Source: Paracerasibacillus soli
Lineage (GTDB): Bacteria > Bacillota > Bacilli > Bacillales > Amphibacillaceae
NCBI RefSeq assembly: GCF_034006335.1
Contig: NZ_JAWDIQ010000002.1
DNA: 64,000 bases
Reading direction: 5' to 3' (one strand)
Shown here: piece by piece, positions 48,135 to 57,152 of the stretch
Numbering within the stretch: the first letter of the stretch is position 1
How the letters are laid out: each line of letters opens with the position of its first letter
Notes under the pieces: model-generated
Seen by the model: the letters and a program-made list of their open reading frames with translations, nothing else
The model's database searches: none
What the model was told of the DNA's origin: nothing
Position numbers and translations under genes: made by a program

Positions 48135-49196
48135 ATGAAAAACGTTGTGATTCTTGGTGGGGGATATGGTGGTTTAAAAGTTGCTACTGGACTAATAAAT
48201 AAAAATCTACCAGAAGATATACAAATTACATTAATTGATAAAAATCCGTATCATTCTTTAAAAACTGAATTTTACTCCATTGCAGCAGGGACTTCAGCCG
48301 ATCGAGATGTGCGAGTAGATTATCCGGAAGCTGCATGTATGACATATGTTTATGGAGAAGTTAACAAAATCGATACAGCTAACGAGAAAATTTACTTTAA
48401 AGGCAAAAGCACCGTTGTCTCCTATGATTATTTAATAATTGGGCTTGGATGCGAAGATAATTATCACGGTATTCCTGGTGCAGAGGAATATACTGAAAGT
48501 GTGCAGTCCTTTTCTAAAGCCAGGCATGCGGGAATGTCTGTCGGAAACTTAAATGCCTATGGAAAGGTTACAGTAGTAGGGGCTGGTTTGAGCGGAGTAG
48601 AAGTTGCCTCAGAAATTAGAGAAAGCCGTAAAGACCTCAACATCCGTTTACTAGACCGTGGTGGTTCCGTACTGCGCGGATTTGATCCCATCATTCAAGC
48701 ACATGTCGCAGATTGGATGCTAAAAAACGATGTAGAAGTACTCCATCACGCAAATGTGGAATATGTGGAAAAAGATGGTGTTTGTAATAATGGGGTATGT
48801 TATGTAAACGATGTCACGATATGGACAGCTGGAGTGAAACCACATCACCTGGCAGTTGCATTACCTTACGAAAAGAATAAGTTCGATCAACTTGTTGTGA
48901 ACGAGTTCTTCCAAATTCCAGCGCAACCAAATATATATGCAATTGGTGATTGTGCATCCTCAGATTATTCACCAAGTGCACAACTTGCAGGGATTCAAGG
49001 GGAACAAGTTGCTGATGTTCTTTGTGCCATTTTACAAAACAAAGAACCAAAAGTACCAAAAGAAATTAAATTAAGAGGGACACTCGGTTCGCTTGGCAAA
49101 AATGACGGGTTTGGAAATATGTTTCAACAGCCGTTAACAGGACTCGTTCCAAGGTGGGTAAAAACAGGGTATTATGGCTTAGCAAACGATAAGTAA
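48135..49196 (+). CDS. NADH dehydrogenase II-like FAD oxidoreductase (YutJ/YumB-type)
   Basis: Flavoprotein of 353 residues. First FAD-binding motif VVILGGGYGGLKVATGL at the start, NAD-binding VVGAGLSGVEVASEI near residue 155, and IYAIGDCASSDYSPSAQLAGIQG near residue 275. Bacillus YutJ has this size, slightly shorter than classic type-II Ndh (about 390-400). ATG 48135 is 7 bases after GAGGGGG. It may oxidise NADH to the quinone pool, though several homologues have unclear roles. Confidence 0.88.
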   Translation: MKNVVILGGGYGGLKVATGLINKNLPEDIQITLIDKNPYHSLKTEFYSIAAGTSADRDVRVDYPEAACMTYVYGEVNKIDTANEKIYFKGKSTVVSYDYLIIGLGCEDNYHGIPGAEEYTESVQSFSKARHAGMSVGNLNAYGKVTVVGAGLSGVEVASEIRESRKDLNIRLLDRGGSVLRGFDPIIQAHVADWMLKNDVEVLHHANVEYVEKDGVCNNGVCYVNDVTIWTAGVKPHHLAVALPYEKNKFDQLVVNEFFQIPAQPNIYAIGDCASSDYSPSAQLAGIQGEQVADVLCAILQNKEPKVPKEIKLRGTLGSLGKNDGFGNMFQQPLTGLVPRWVKTGYYGLANDK

Positions 49197-49247
49197 ACTG
49201 ACTTGGACTTTTCATCTTTTACTTATCATTGAAAATATTTTACAGGC

Positions 49248-49280
49248 AAAAAGCTGCAGCAAGTTGCTACAGCTTTTTTA
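49248..49280. terminator. Terminator between convergent genes
   Basis: AAAAAGCTG and CAGCTTTTTT arms around GCTACAAC-type inner pairing; T-runs on both sides. It contains the stop region of the minus-strand lipoprotein gene. Confidence 0.8.
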
Positions 49281-50174
49281 TTTTGGCATCCTCTGATATG
49301 TTTTTTCTACAATGTCTAACTCATAACGTTCTACTTGTGCCGTATCTTCATTATATTGTGTTACTTCATACTTATCTTGGTTCAAGACTGATACCGTTTG
49401 AATTTGAGCGATATCTTCTCCTATAATTGGGGATACATCATCAATCAAAATATGTACTTCCCCACTGTCATAAATGGCAAATTGATACTGGACTAGCAAA
49501 TCAATAACTAAAGGTATTTGCTTATCGCTCCATTTAAAATCATTCATTACGCTTTCGTATTCGCCTAGCTGCCTTAAAATTTGATCATGCTTTTTAAACT
49601 TTACATCCGTTATGTAATAGTCATACCAATAATTTGATTCTAAAAAACCTAACTGTAAAACGTAAGCGATTTCTCCATCTTTATTAATATCGAAACTAGC
49701 AAAACTAGAAAAACTGTTATGTTCATTTTCCACTTCTCCAACAAATAAGCTTTTAGGCTGTATTTTACGTTTAGAAGTATCTACTCGATATAATGATTGA
49801 ATGGGTACCCTTTCACTTTGTTCATCTGTTTTAACAATGTAATATAAGTAGTGATCATACCACTCATATGACGTTACTGGAAAGGTATCTTCTAAAACAA
49901 TTTCCTTTCCATCCAGTTTATGAAACAAAATAAGTCGATCTTCCGCATCATGATATGCAACATAAGAACCAGATTCTTTATAATCGCTACCAAAGTTATG
50001 ATCAATATCCGCTTCTGCTTGCGCTTCATCTTTTTTATTTTTACTATCTATTTTATTTTTATTGTTTGTCTTTTCCAGTTCTTGTTGTTTTATTTCCTCT
50101 ACGTTTTCTCTACTATGGGAACATCCTGTTAGTATTACAAAAAGAAGAACCGTACTTAATAGTACACCCCTCAC
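49278..50174 (-). CDS. Hypothetical lipoprotein
   Basis: Not recognised. Signal peptide MRGVLLSTVLLFVILTGC has lipobox LTGC with the lipid Cys at residue 18. A charged Glu/Lys/Asn-rich linker (residues 20-60) precedes a domain with repeated strand-like units of the form YLYYIVKTDE, SLYRVDTSKRKI and YVLQLGF, suggesting a beta-propeller-like or DUF-type fold. The protein has 298 residues. Its upstream flank carries the GGGTCTGACCC repeat. Confidence 0.75.
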   Translation of the reverse strand: MRGVLLSTVLLFVILTGCSHSRENVEEIKQQELEKTNNKNKIDSKNKKDEAQAEADIDHNFGSDYKESGSYVAYHDAEDRLILFHKLDGKEIVLEDTFPVTSYEWYDHYLYYIVKTDEQSERVPIQSLYRVDTSKRKIQPKSLFVGEVENEHNSFSSFASFDINKDGEIAYVLQLGFLESNYWYDYYITDVKFKKHDQILRQLGEYESVMNDFKWSDKQIPLVIDLLVQYQFAIYDSGEVHILIDDVSPIIGEDIAQIQTVSVLNQDKYEVTQYNEDTAQVERYELDIVEKTYQRMPK

Positions 50175-50309
50175 AAAAAGACCCCCCTATTCCTTCCATA
50201 AAGAGTATACCATATAATAAATATCCCGAAACAAAAGTCCTAATAATACGTATTTCCACTTCACACAGGACTTTCCTCCCGACATGTAAAGAAGAGGCTA
50301 ACACAGAAA

Positions 50310-50340
50310 GGGTCTGCCCCCTCGTTAAGGGGTCAGACCC
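50310..50340. repeat. GGGTCTGACCC-type inverted repeat
   Basis: GGGTCTGCCCCC and GGGGTCAGACCC separated by TCGTTAA. Same core as the repeats at 27052, 47611 and 60987. It lies between the lipoprotein gene and a small minus-strand frame, whose stop codon is inside the right arm. Confidence 0.8.
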
Positions 50341-50497
50341 TCTCACTTACTTTTCTCTTTCTACTTATATACTCGTTCGGCTCTTCGTCGCCTTGGGAAT
50401 TATGATTTTTAAACTGACTTTTTCTCCCATTACGATGTTCGCCAGAGTTTTTATTTTCCTTGAACTGATTATTTTTTTCACTTCCATGGTCTCCCAT
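50333..50497 (-). CDS. Small, very hydrophilic protein, 54 residues
   Basis: Frame from ATG 50497 with a strong GGAGG site 8 bases upstream. The sequence begins MGDHGSEKNNQFKENKN, is rich in Asn, Lys, Glu and Arg, has no hydrophobic segment, and ends inside the repeat at 50310-50340. The composition recalls small spore-associated or disordered Bacillus proteins, but I do not recognise a family. Confidence 0.6.
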   Translation of the reverse strand: MGDHGSEKNNQFKENKNSGEHRNGRKSQFKNHNSQGDEEPNEYISRKRKVSERV

Positions 50498-50788
50498 TTT
50501 AATAACCTCCATTCTTGCTATTCGTTAGTTTTTGTATTCTAAAACAATTTATTCACCTTACCTTATTGGGACTACTGTTCAAATGTTGTATACAAAAATA
50601 ATTTTATGTTATTTCGATACGATGATAGCGGAACGCAAGCATAATATTACGAAAAGATGCGCCAGCAAGCACGATCCGGAATCTGAGGAAGAAGTGAATC
50701 GGTGGATGTTGCAATACATTTCCAAAGATGATTAAAAAGCAGGGAAATTGTTGTATCATCACGAATATAAACTTTAACGCTAAAAATA

Positions 50789-50815
50789 AGAAACATTATT
50801 CCAAGTCATAACGTC
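50789..50815 (+). promoter_or_regulatory. ECF-type promoter upstream of the sigma factor gene
   Basis: GAAAC (50790-50794), 17-base spacer, CGTC (50812-50815). This is the -35/-10 pattern of Bacillus ECF sigma factors (GAAAC near -35, CGTC at -10). It stands 34 bases before the GTG start of an ECF sigma gene, so autoregulation is likely. Confidence 0.65.
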
Positions 50816-50849
50816 ATACAAATGAACGATCCACATAGGAGGAAAAAGA

Positions 50850-51440
50850 GTGGGCCACTCAAATTCTATGCAACAATCTCATATAGATAACACCATTTTG
50901 CAACTTGATGATCCAGTTGCTGCGATTGAACTAATCATGGACACATATGGGGATGAAATAAAACGCCTTGTTTATACATACATGAAAAACTTTGCCGATA
51001 CAGATGATGTAACACAGGAAGTATTCGTAACGGTTTATCAGAAGCTGCATACATTTCATGGAAAATCCGCCTTAAAAAGCTGGATTTATTCGATTGCCAT
51101 TAATAAATGCAAGGACCATTTGCGAAGTTGGCAAAATCGCAATCAAAGATTAAAAGATAAGCTCATCCAGTTTGGCGGTAGCCCCCATAAGAATGACGTA
51201 AAGATGCCAGAGGATTATGTATTAGAGGAAAGCAAAAGTTCTGAAATGATTACTGCCATTATGGATCTTCCATTAAAATATCGCGAAGTTATTATCCTAT
51301 TTTATTTTAAAGAATTAACAACAGCAGAAATGAGCCGAATTTTGCATGTGAAGGAAGCTACTGTTCGTACAAGACTAAATAGAGGACGAAGCCGTTTAAA
51401 AACGCTTATTTCAGCGGAAAGAGGTGCAATCCATGGATAA
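50850..51440 (+). CDS. ECF-family RNA polymerase sigma factor
   Basis: Group-4 sigma factor, 196 residues. Region 2 is residues 27-95 (IKRLVYTYMKNFADTDDVTQEVFVTVYQ; ALKSWIYSIAINKCKDHLR) and region 4 is residues 130-190 (DLPLKYREVIILFYFKELTTAEMSRIL; ATVRTRLNRGRSRLK). Start GTG 50850 after AGGAGG. Stop overlaps the next gene by 8 bases, indicating coupled translation with its likely anti-sigma factor. Confidence 0.92.
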   Translation: MGHSNSMQQSHIDNTILQLDDPVAAIELIMDTYGDEIKRLVYTYMKNFADTDDVTQEVFVTVYQKLHTFHGKSALKSWIYSIAINKCKDHLRSWQNRNQRLKDKLIQFGGSPHKNDVKMPEDYVLEESKSSEMITAIMDLPLKYREVIILFYFKELTTAEMSRILHVKEATVRTRLNRGRSRLKTLISAERGAIHG

Positions 51441-52205
51441 GCAGTATCGTCAAATAAATAAGGAACTGGAAAAAAAATTACCTGTAAAATTCTCAAAGCA
51501 CGATAAACAACGTGTTTTTAATAAAATAAAACTATTAGAAGAAAAAAAGCATACAACAAAACCGACAAGCCCATATTTTAAACCGAAGTTTTTTATTGCT
51601 TTAGGAGCTGTTATCATGTCTGTAATGATTGGCATTATCTTTATTACTGACATCTTCCCTCATAATCAGTTTGCATACGATAAAAAGTCCGCCTCAGAAT
51701 CAGCAGAGTCTAAAATGGATGCGATGATGGACGCAGAAGAAGATGCCGATATGTATATGGAGAGATATGATGCTACTATTGAGTCAAACCAAAAAATGGA
51801 GAAATCCTCTGTACAGCATTCTCCTGTATTTCACCCAATAATGTGGAAAAGGGACAACAATATGGAAACATGACCATTAGCGATGTTGTGCAAAACGACG
51901 CGCAAACGATCATTACATTCACAGGAAACATCGCACTATCCGGAACATTTACATTAGAAAATGGAGCACTCGGTTTTATTACAAACCATTTACCTAATAA
52001 ACAGTTTCCTTTAACAGAAAAAAATCAAAATCAACAAACATACTTCTTTCATTTTATAAATGAACAAGAGATAAAAGATACCTTTCATACAAATAATTTG
52101 CTAGATGCTGCCAAACAAATTGAAATAAATATTTCCAGTATAAAATATACCATTACACATGATAAGATTGTAATTGCATTAGAAGCTAGTCACCCGGACA
52201 ACTAA
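51433..52205 (+). CDS. Probable anti-sigma factor, single-pass membrane protein (frameshifted as read)
   Basis: Cytoplasmic N-terminus of about 55 residues (DKQYRQINKELEKKLPVKF), one membrane helix (about 58-76, FFIALGAVIMSVMIGIIFIT), then an acidic/Met-rich linker and an extracellular domain. There is no HxxxCxxC zinc anti-sigma motif, so it is not of the usual ZAS type. The frame breaks near 51848; AA to AAA gives HPNNVEKGQQYGNMTISDV and restores 257 residues. The role follows from location directly behind the sigma gene and topology. Confidence 0.78.
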
Positions 52206-52216
52206 GAAATTTATAA

Positions 52217-52307
52217 AAAAACCGTAGTGAGCTTTGGTATCTCCCGAATGTTAAAGTAGAAAATCTCTCTTTTGGGAAACATCTTTTAAAGTCATTACGG
52301 TTTTTTT
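52217..52307 (+). terminator. Terminator of the sigma/anti-sigma operon
   Basis: AAAACCGTAGTGA (52218-52230) pairs with TCATTACGGTTTT, one mismatch, around a 60-base spacer; a T7 tract follows. Convergent CDGSH gene begins beyond it. Confidence 0.7.
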
Positions 52308-52316
52308 ACTATTATT

Positions 52317-52523
52317 TTATTCAGCTCGAGGTGCACTTACAAAGTCTATTTTCTTATGTGTTCCATCACAAAAAGGCTTACGACTAGAATGTCCACAACG
52401 GCAGAGGGAAAAGGCCTTTTTAGTCTCAAATGTATTTCCTTCTGCATCCACCAATTCTACATTACCTTTCACTAATAATGACCCATTATCATTTACCTTT
52501 ATGGTGATCTTCTCATTCATCAT
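52317..52523 (-). CDS. CDGSH iron-sulfur domain protein
   Basis: Small [2Fe-2S] protein of about 68 residues. The cluster motif CRCGHSSRKPFCDGTHK (C-x-C-...-C-x3-H) is complete; a beta-stranded N-terminal part (ITIKVNDNGSLLVKGNVEL) precedes it. ATG 52523 follows GGGGAGGAATTA; the open frame extends further without support. Function of single bacterial CDGSH proteins is poorly known; redox or iron handling is likely. Confidence 0.87.
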   Translation of the reverse strand: MMNEKITIKVNDNGSLLVKGNVELVDAEGNTFETKKAFSLCRCGHSSRKPFCDGTHKKIDFVSAPRAE

Positions 52524-52632
52524 TAATTCCTCCCCTAAGTCATGATATCCTATACAACGAATCCTCATATTTTCGCGTCATGCTATTTTTGAACAACATG
52601 CAACGATATCGCTGATGAACACGCGCAGCTTA

Positions 52633-52962
52633 TCAAGAAATACGCGTACCATTTGGCACTTGTTCATCTACATTTAATAATATAACGTCTCCTTGCTCAG
52701 GTACGCCACCTAACACAAGTACTTCTGATTTATAGCCCGCGATACGCATTGGTGGAAAATTAACGACAGCCACCACTTGCTTGCCAATCAATTGTGCTGG
52801 TTCATAACGTTTTGTTATTTGGGCTGATGACTGTTTCATGCCTAATTTTCCAAAATCGATGTCTAGTTTAATCGCAGGGGTTCTCGCTTCCGGAAAAGGC
52901 TCAGCCGCTACAACTGTACCTACTCGCAAATCCAACTTCGTAAAATCTTCAATTGTCGCCAC
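52633..52962 (-). CDS. csaA: CsaA, tRNA-binding-domain chaperone-like protein
   Basis: Dimeric OB-fold protein of 109 residues with the tRNA-binding (EMAP-II-like) domain. DFTKLDLRVGTVVAAEPFPEAR and VVAVVNFPPMRIAGYKSEVLVLGG are characteristic. CsaA has been linked to Sec-dependent export as a chaperone in Bacillus subtilis. A small membrane protein gene lies 17 bases upstream. Confidence 0.92.
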   Translation of the reverse strand: MATIEDFTKLDLRVGTVVAAEPFPEARTPAIKLDIDFGKLGMKQSSAQITKRYEPAQLIGKQVVAVVNFPPMRIAGYKSEVLVLGGVPEQGDVILLNVDEQVPNGTRIS

Positions 52963-52979
52963 TTTTATCCTCCTTGTTA

Positions 52980-53144
52980 TTACTTATTTGTTTCTTGATG
53001 TTGCACTAGTTTTTTTAATGTATTATTTATATTGATCAAAGCTAATAAAATAAAACCAAGCATGATAAATGTTACAATTTCACCAGTAAAAAAAGATAAC
53101 GCTGCAAGTATGATCGCATAAACTACATATAACCATTTATCCAT
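52980..53144 (-). CDS. Small membrane protein, 54 residues
   Basis: Frame with GAGGAG 8 bases before ATG 53144. Residues 5-19 and 22-40 form two hydrophobic stretches (WLYVVYAIILAALSF and EIVTFIMLGFILLALI) with a short turn; the C-terminus is polar (NTLKKLVQHQETNK). No family recognised. Placed 17 bases upstream of csaA, so probably in the same transcript. Confidence 0.65.
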   Translation of the reverse strand: MDKWLYVVYAIILAALSFFTGEIVTFIMLGFILLALININNTLKKLVQHQETNK

Positions 53145-53254
53145 ATGTGTACTCCTCGTATATTATGTTTAGGCATTATTTTTTTCCGCCTATTGTTTCT
53201 CACTGTTTCTAAAAACTTTTACATCTATTAGACCCGTTACTTTGCACTACAGGC

Positions 53255-53300
53255 GGTCACTTTCCACGGGCATGGCTTGAGCCTTTGACGCACAGGACGT
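53255..53300. repeat. Decayed copy of the GC-rich Bacillaceae repeat
   Basis: CACTTTCCACGGGCATGGCTTGAGCC resembles the block at 15910-15940 of the larger element. No terminal repeats are recognised here, so it is likely a relic. The rest of 53145-53381 shows no gene. Confidence 0.5.
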
Positions 53301-53381
53301 GATAGCAAAATATAGACCCACTGCTTATTTTGATAAGCGATGCGTTACCTATCTATTTATGGTTCTCTTTATTTAACATGA

Positions 53382-54752
53382 TTAAACCGTCACAGCCGCT
53401 TCCTCTTCAACATTATTTATTGGATGTACATTTTCATATGCTTGTAGAAGGAGATCTACAATATGAACCGCTTCCACTTTTCCTGTCAATCCTTCACGTT
53501 CAATACCGAGTTTCATTTGTAATAAACAACCCGGATTAGCTGTCACGATTGTCTTTGCTTTTGTTTGCTGTGCCTGCTCCATTTTATAATCTAAAATTTG
53601 CATGGCCATGTCAGCATGAACAATATTATATATGCCAGCTGAACCACAACATCGGCTTGCATCTTTCATTTCTACGTATTGAGCACCTTTAATAGATTGA
53701 AGTAATTCCGGGGCTCTCTAAACGTTTTTCTGGCCATTTTTCAAATGACAAGAATCTTGATACGTCACAATTTGCTCATCCAGTCTTAATGGTAACTGGT
53801 GAAACTTTAATTCTACTAAAACGCTTGTAATATCTTTAATTTTACGTGCAAATAACGATGCGCGTTCAGACCATTCCGGGTCATCCTTCAATAAATGCCC
53901 ATACTCTACTAAAAATGCACCACACCCACCTGCATTTGTAATAATATAATCTACTTCCGCCTCTTCAAATGCAATAATATTTCTTTTTGCTAGTTCACGG
54001 GCCTGCGCTAATTCACCACTATGACCGTGAAGCGCCCCACAGCACCCTTGTAGTTTTGGTATGACAATTTCACACCCTGCATATTGGAGAAGCTTCGTTG
54101 TAGCATCATTTGTATCCATAAAAATCGTGTCCATTAAACAACCCGAAAAAAATGCGACCTTTTTCGTTTTATTTTCCGTCAAAGGCTGCAAATGGTGTGG
54201 TCGATTTTTTAGCGCCTTTTTCTTAGGAACCTTTGGTAATACCTTTTCCATATCACGCATACTTCCCGGGAAAATTTTCATGATACCAATCGATTGCGCT
54301 AGTTTTTGCGCGCCTGAACGTTGATAAAATCCGAGTAAACCAGTTAAGCCAATCATCCGCTTTTGATATGGAAAAATATTTTTGAAAAATACACCCCGTA
54401 AAGCTCTTTCAGTTAGCGATTGCTTATGCGCTTGAGATATAGCATCACGGGCTTGCTCTAATAAACGGCCAAATTTTACACCAGAAGGGCAAACCGGTTC
54501 ACATGCCCGACATCCTAGACACATATCAATAGATGCCTTCACTTCTTCAGTTGGGTCAATCTCCCCATCTACAAGCGCTTTCATTAATGCGATACGACCA
54601 CGTGGGGAATGGACTTCATCATGCCCTGTTTCAATATATGTGGGACAGCTTGGCAAACAAAATCCACAACGCGTACAGTTCATTAATTCATCATAGTCCA
54701 TCTTTTCTTTAAAGGCCTGCTGTATACGTTCCTTTTCTACCATATCCATCAT
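53382..54752 (-). CDS. glcF: Glycolate oxidase iron-sulfur subunit GlcF (reading frame interrupted)
   Basis: Binds two [4Fe-4S] clusters: CTRCGFCLPSCPTY near residue 26 and CLGCRACEPVCPSG near residue 77. Two CCG domains follow (FFSGCLMDTIF / GCCGALHGHSGE, and SRCCGSAGIYN). A TAG at 53718-53720 splits the frame, but it sits between two nearby indels: one A too many in CAGAAAAACG and one G too few in CCCCGGAA. Repair gives GQKTFREPRELLQS, 456 residues, no net frame change. Start overlaps the glcD stop by ATGA. Confidence 0.88.
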
Positions 54753-56167
54753 TTATGAATCACCACTCTTTCACGAGAAGATTTGGTAAACATTTTGCCT
54801 GGGTTCATAATGTAATGTGGATCAAGGGCCTTTTTAATACTGCGCATGGCCTCAATCCCTGCTTCTCCGACTTTCATATGTAGATATGGTAATTTCATCA
54901 CGCCTACCCCATGTTCGCCCGTAATCGTTCCACCAAGTTCTACAGCCCTTGCAAAGATTTCTTCAAACGCCTGCTCCACACGTTCCATTTCTTCGGTATT
55001 TCGTGCATCAGTTAAGCACGTCGGATGTAAATTCCCATCACCGGCATGACCAAACGTACAAATATTTACATTATATTTATGAGCAATCTCTGTAATCGCG
55101 TTTACCATATTTGCAATTTCCGAACGTGGTACAGTTGCATCTTCTAATATGGTTGTCGGCATAAGCCGTGACAGAGCCGACAATGCGGATCTTCTTGCCT
55201 CTGTTAATTGTTCCGCTTCTTTATCTGACTTTGCAACAGATAGCTCAAAAGCTCCATTTTCTCGACAAAGTTGTGTAATCCTCTGAATATCACGCGCCAC
55301 GACTTCCTGCGGTCCATCTTGCTCAATTAATAAAACTGCTGCAGCTTCCGTTGGTAATCCGATTTTAGCAAAGTCCTCGACAACTCGTACAGTTGGTTGA
55401 TCTAAAAACTCCAGTGTTGCGGGGATAATCTGATTGGCAATAATAGCCGATACTGTCGTTGCCGCAGCTTCTAGGTCATGATATAAAGCTAGCATCGTCT
55501 TCTTTGTTTCAGGTTTAGGGATTAGCTTTAAGGTTGCTTCGGTAATCACACCTAATGTTCCTTCCGCACCCACGTATAAGCGAGTTAAGTCATAACCAGC
55601 AACATCCTTGGCTAATTTCCCGCCAGTTCGAATTATTTCTCCATTTGGAAGAACGATTTCTAGTCCTAATACATAATCACGGGTAACACCATATTTTAAG
55701 CCACGAAGACCACCGGAATTCTCGCTAATATTACCTCCAATTTGCGAGATGTGCATAGAACCTGGATCTGGTGGGTAAAACAATCCAACTTCGAGTGCTG
55801 CATCAAGAATCGTTTTCGTATAAACACCTGGCTGCACGGTTATTGTTAGGTTTTCCTCATCCAATTCCAACACTTGATTCATATGTTTAAATATGAGCAC
55901 GATCCCACCCTCTAATGGTGTCGTCCCTCCACAAAGATTTGTACCTGAACCACGTGGTACGATAGGTATTTGATATTCATTGCATATGTTTACGATTGCG
56001 GCTACTTCGTATTTATCGCGTGGGGAAACAACCGCATTTGGCATTGCTTGAAAACCTGGAGTAGAGTCATAGGAATAAGCTAGCAAACTTGCTTGATCAT
56101 CCTCCACATTATCTACGCCAACAACATCCATTAATTTTGCTTTTACTTCACTTGTAAGCATACGCAT
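54749..56167 (-). CDS. glcD: Glycolate oxidase FAD subunit GlcD
   Basis: FAD-linked 2-hydroxyacid oxidase, 472 residues. VVSPRDKYEVAAIVNIC, PRGSGTNLCGGTTPLEGGIV and GGNISENSGGLRGLKYGVTRDYVLGLE are the FAD-binding segments; the C-terminal FAD-oxidase domain has ICTFGHAGDGNLHP and GGTITGEHGVGVMK. It forms a two-gene unit with glcF; a third subunit, glcE, is not seen. Substrate may be glycolate or lactate. Confidence 0.92.
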   Translation of the reverse strand: MRMLTSEVKAKLMDVVGVDNVEDDQASLLAYSYDSTPGFQAMPNAVVSPRDKYEVAAIVNICNEYQIPIVPRGSGTNLCGGTTPLEGGIVLIFKHMNQVLELDEENLTITVQPGVYTKTILDAALEVGLFYPPDPGSMHISQIGGNISENSGGLRGLKYGVTRDYVLGLEIVLPNGEIIRTGGKLAKDVAGYDLTRLYVGAEGTLGVITEATLKLIPKPETKKTMLALYHDLEAAATTVSAIIANQIIPATLEFLDQPTVRVVEDFAKIGLPTEAAAVLLIEQDGPQEVVARDIQRITQLCRENGAFELSVAKSDKEAEQLTEARRSALSALSRLMPTTILEDATVPRSEIANMVNAITEIAHKYNVNICTFGHAGDGNLHPTCLTDARNTEEMERVEQAFEEIFARAVELGGTITGEHGVGVMKLPYLHMKVGEAGIEAMRSIKKALDPHYIMNPGKMFTKSSRERVVIHK

Positions 56168-56301
56168 GCACCTACTCTTATTTTAGTGTTTAATACTATA
56201 ATTATATGGTACGTGAAAAACGACGCAACAACAATCTGTTTTTTCAAATGAATACCTTTCATCATCAACAATCACATCATTTTCCGTCCATAGACTCGAC
56301 A

Positions 56302-56329
56302 TAAAAGAGCTTAGATAAGCATCTAAGCC
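56302..56329 (-). terminator. Intrinsic terminator of the XRE gene
   Basis: On the minus strand GCTTAGAT - GCTT - ATCTAAGC followed by TCTTTTAT; 37 bases after the gene. Confidence 0.75.
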
Positions 56330-56365
56330 CGACTGTATTTTCATTATTATTTAAGTATCGTTAAG

Positions 56366-56716
56366 TTATACAGATATACTTTCATCATCCATCATCCGCT
56401 TTGCACGGATATATGCAATAGCTTCTGTTAATTCTTCTTTTGTGATTTTTTGTTTATCAAGTAGAAATGTATACTTTTCTGTGAGATCTTGATCTTGGAG
56501 GTTTAACATAGTGGAGGATACTGTTACTCTGTTTAATAGATAGTCTGTGGACACATCAAAAAAATCTGCTATTTTCTTTAAGTGTATCGCGCTTGGCTCT
56601 CTTTTCCCCATTTCATAACTCCAAATTGTGCTTTTTGCAAATTGAAGATGAATGGCTAATTGATCAGGGGAAAGGCCTCGTTCCTCACGTAATTGTTTAA
56701 TCTTTTCACTAATCAT
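56366..56716 (-). CDS. XRE-family transcriptional regulator
   Basis: Helix-turn-helix protein of 116 residues: HTH at about 7-60 (IKQLREERGLSPDQLAIHLQ; AKSTIWSYEMGKREPSAIHLKKIADFF), followed by a short helical tail (LTEKYTFLLDKQKITKEELTEAIAYIRAK) that could mediate oligomerisation. Size and style recall phage- or SinR-like regulators. No neighbour suggests a target. Confidence 0.85.
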   Translation of the reverse strand: MISEKIKQLREERGLSPDQLAIHLQFAKSTIWSYEMGKREPSAIHLKKIADFFDVSTDYLLNRVTVSSTMLNLQDQDLTEKYTFLLDKQKITKEELTEAIAYIRAKRMMDDESISV

Positions 56717-57152
56717 ATTATCACCATCTTTCTTTTAAGACTTTTTCATATCACCAATTAGTTGATTGTTATTTCAACAAAAAAGGTTTCAGAGACAGCA
56801 ATCCTTTATATCCGCTTATATCCTATTATATAACAATAAATTTAAAAAGTACATATTATTTTAAAAATTGTAATAATGAATATATACACAATCAACCAAA
56901 AACTTTAATCCTGCCATTTTTTTGAAGCGGAAGTCTCAGCCCATTTATCCGACAATAAAAATGCTCCAACTAAAAAACACGGAGGAAAGGGAAATACTTC
57001 TAAGCCCTACTCCCTTTGAATATAGTGATATTACTTGGTCAAAATGAAGCGATTACTTTTTTAAAAAATCTTTTAACGAAAGGGCATCATTTTCCTATTA
57101 TTTTTGGTACAATAGTACCTGGGATTCAGATCAAACAAAAGTAGAGGTGTTT
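56717..57152. other. Long intergenic region, no accepted gene
   Basis: AT-rich. A minus-strand open stretch ending at TAA 56905-56907 reads FPFPPCFLVGAFLLSDKW and has a membrane-protein look, but there is no start codon in frame, so it may be a remnant or a small gene broken by an indel. Confidence 0.35.

Noticed and set aside
50532..50735. 67-codon plus-strand frame ending HDPESEEEVNRWMLQYISKDD
   Set aside because: The C-terminal half looks protein-like, but I find no ribosome site before any start codon.
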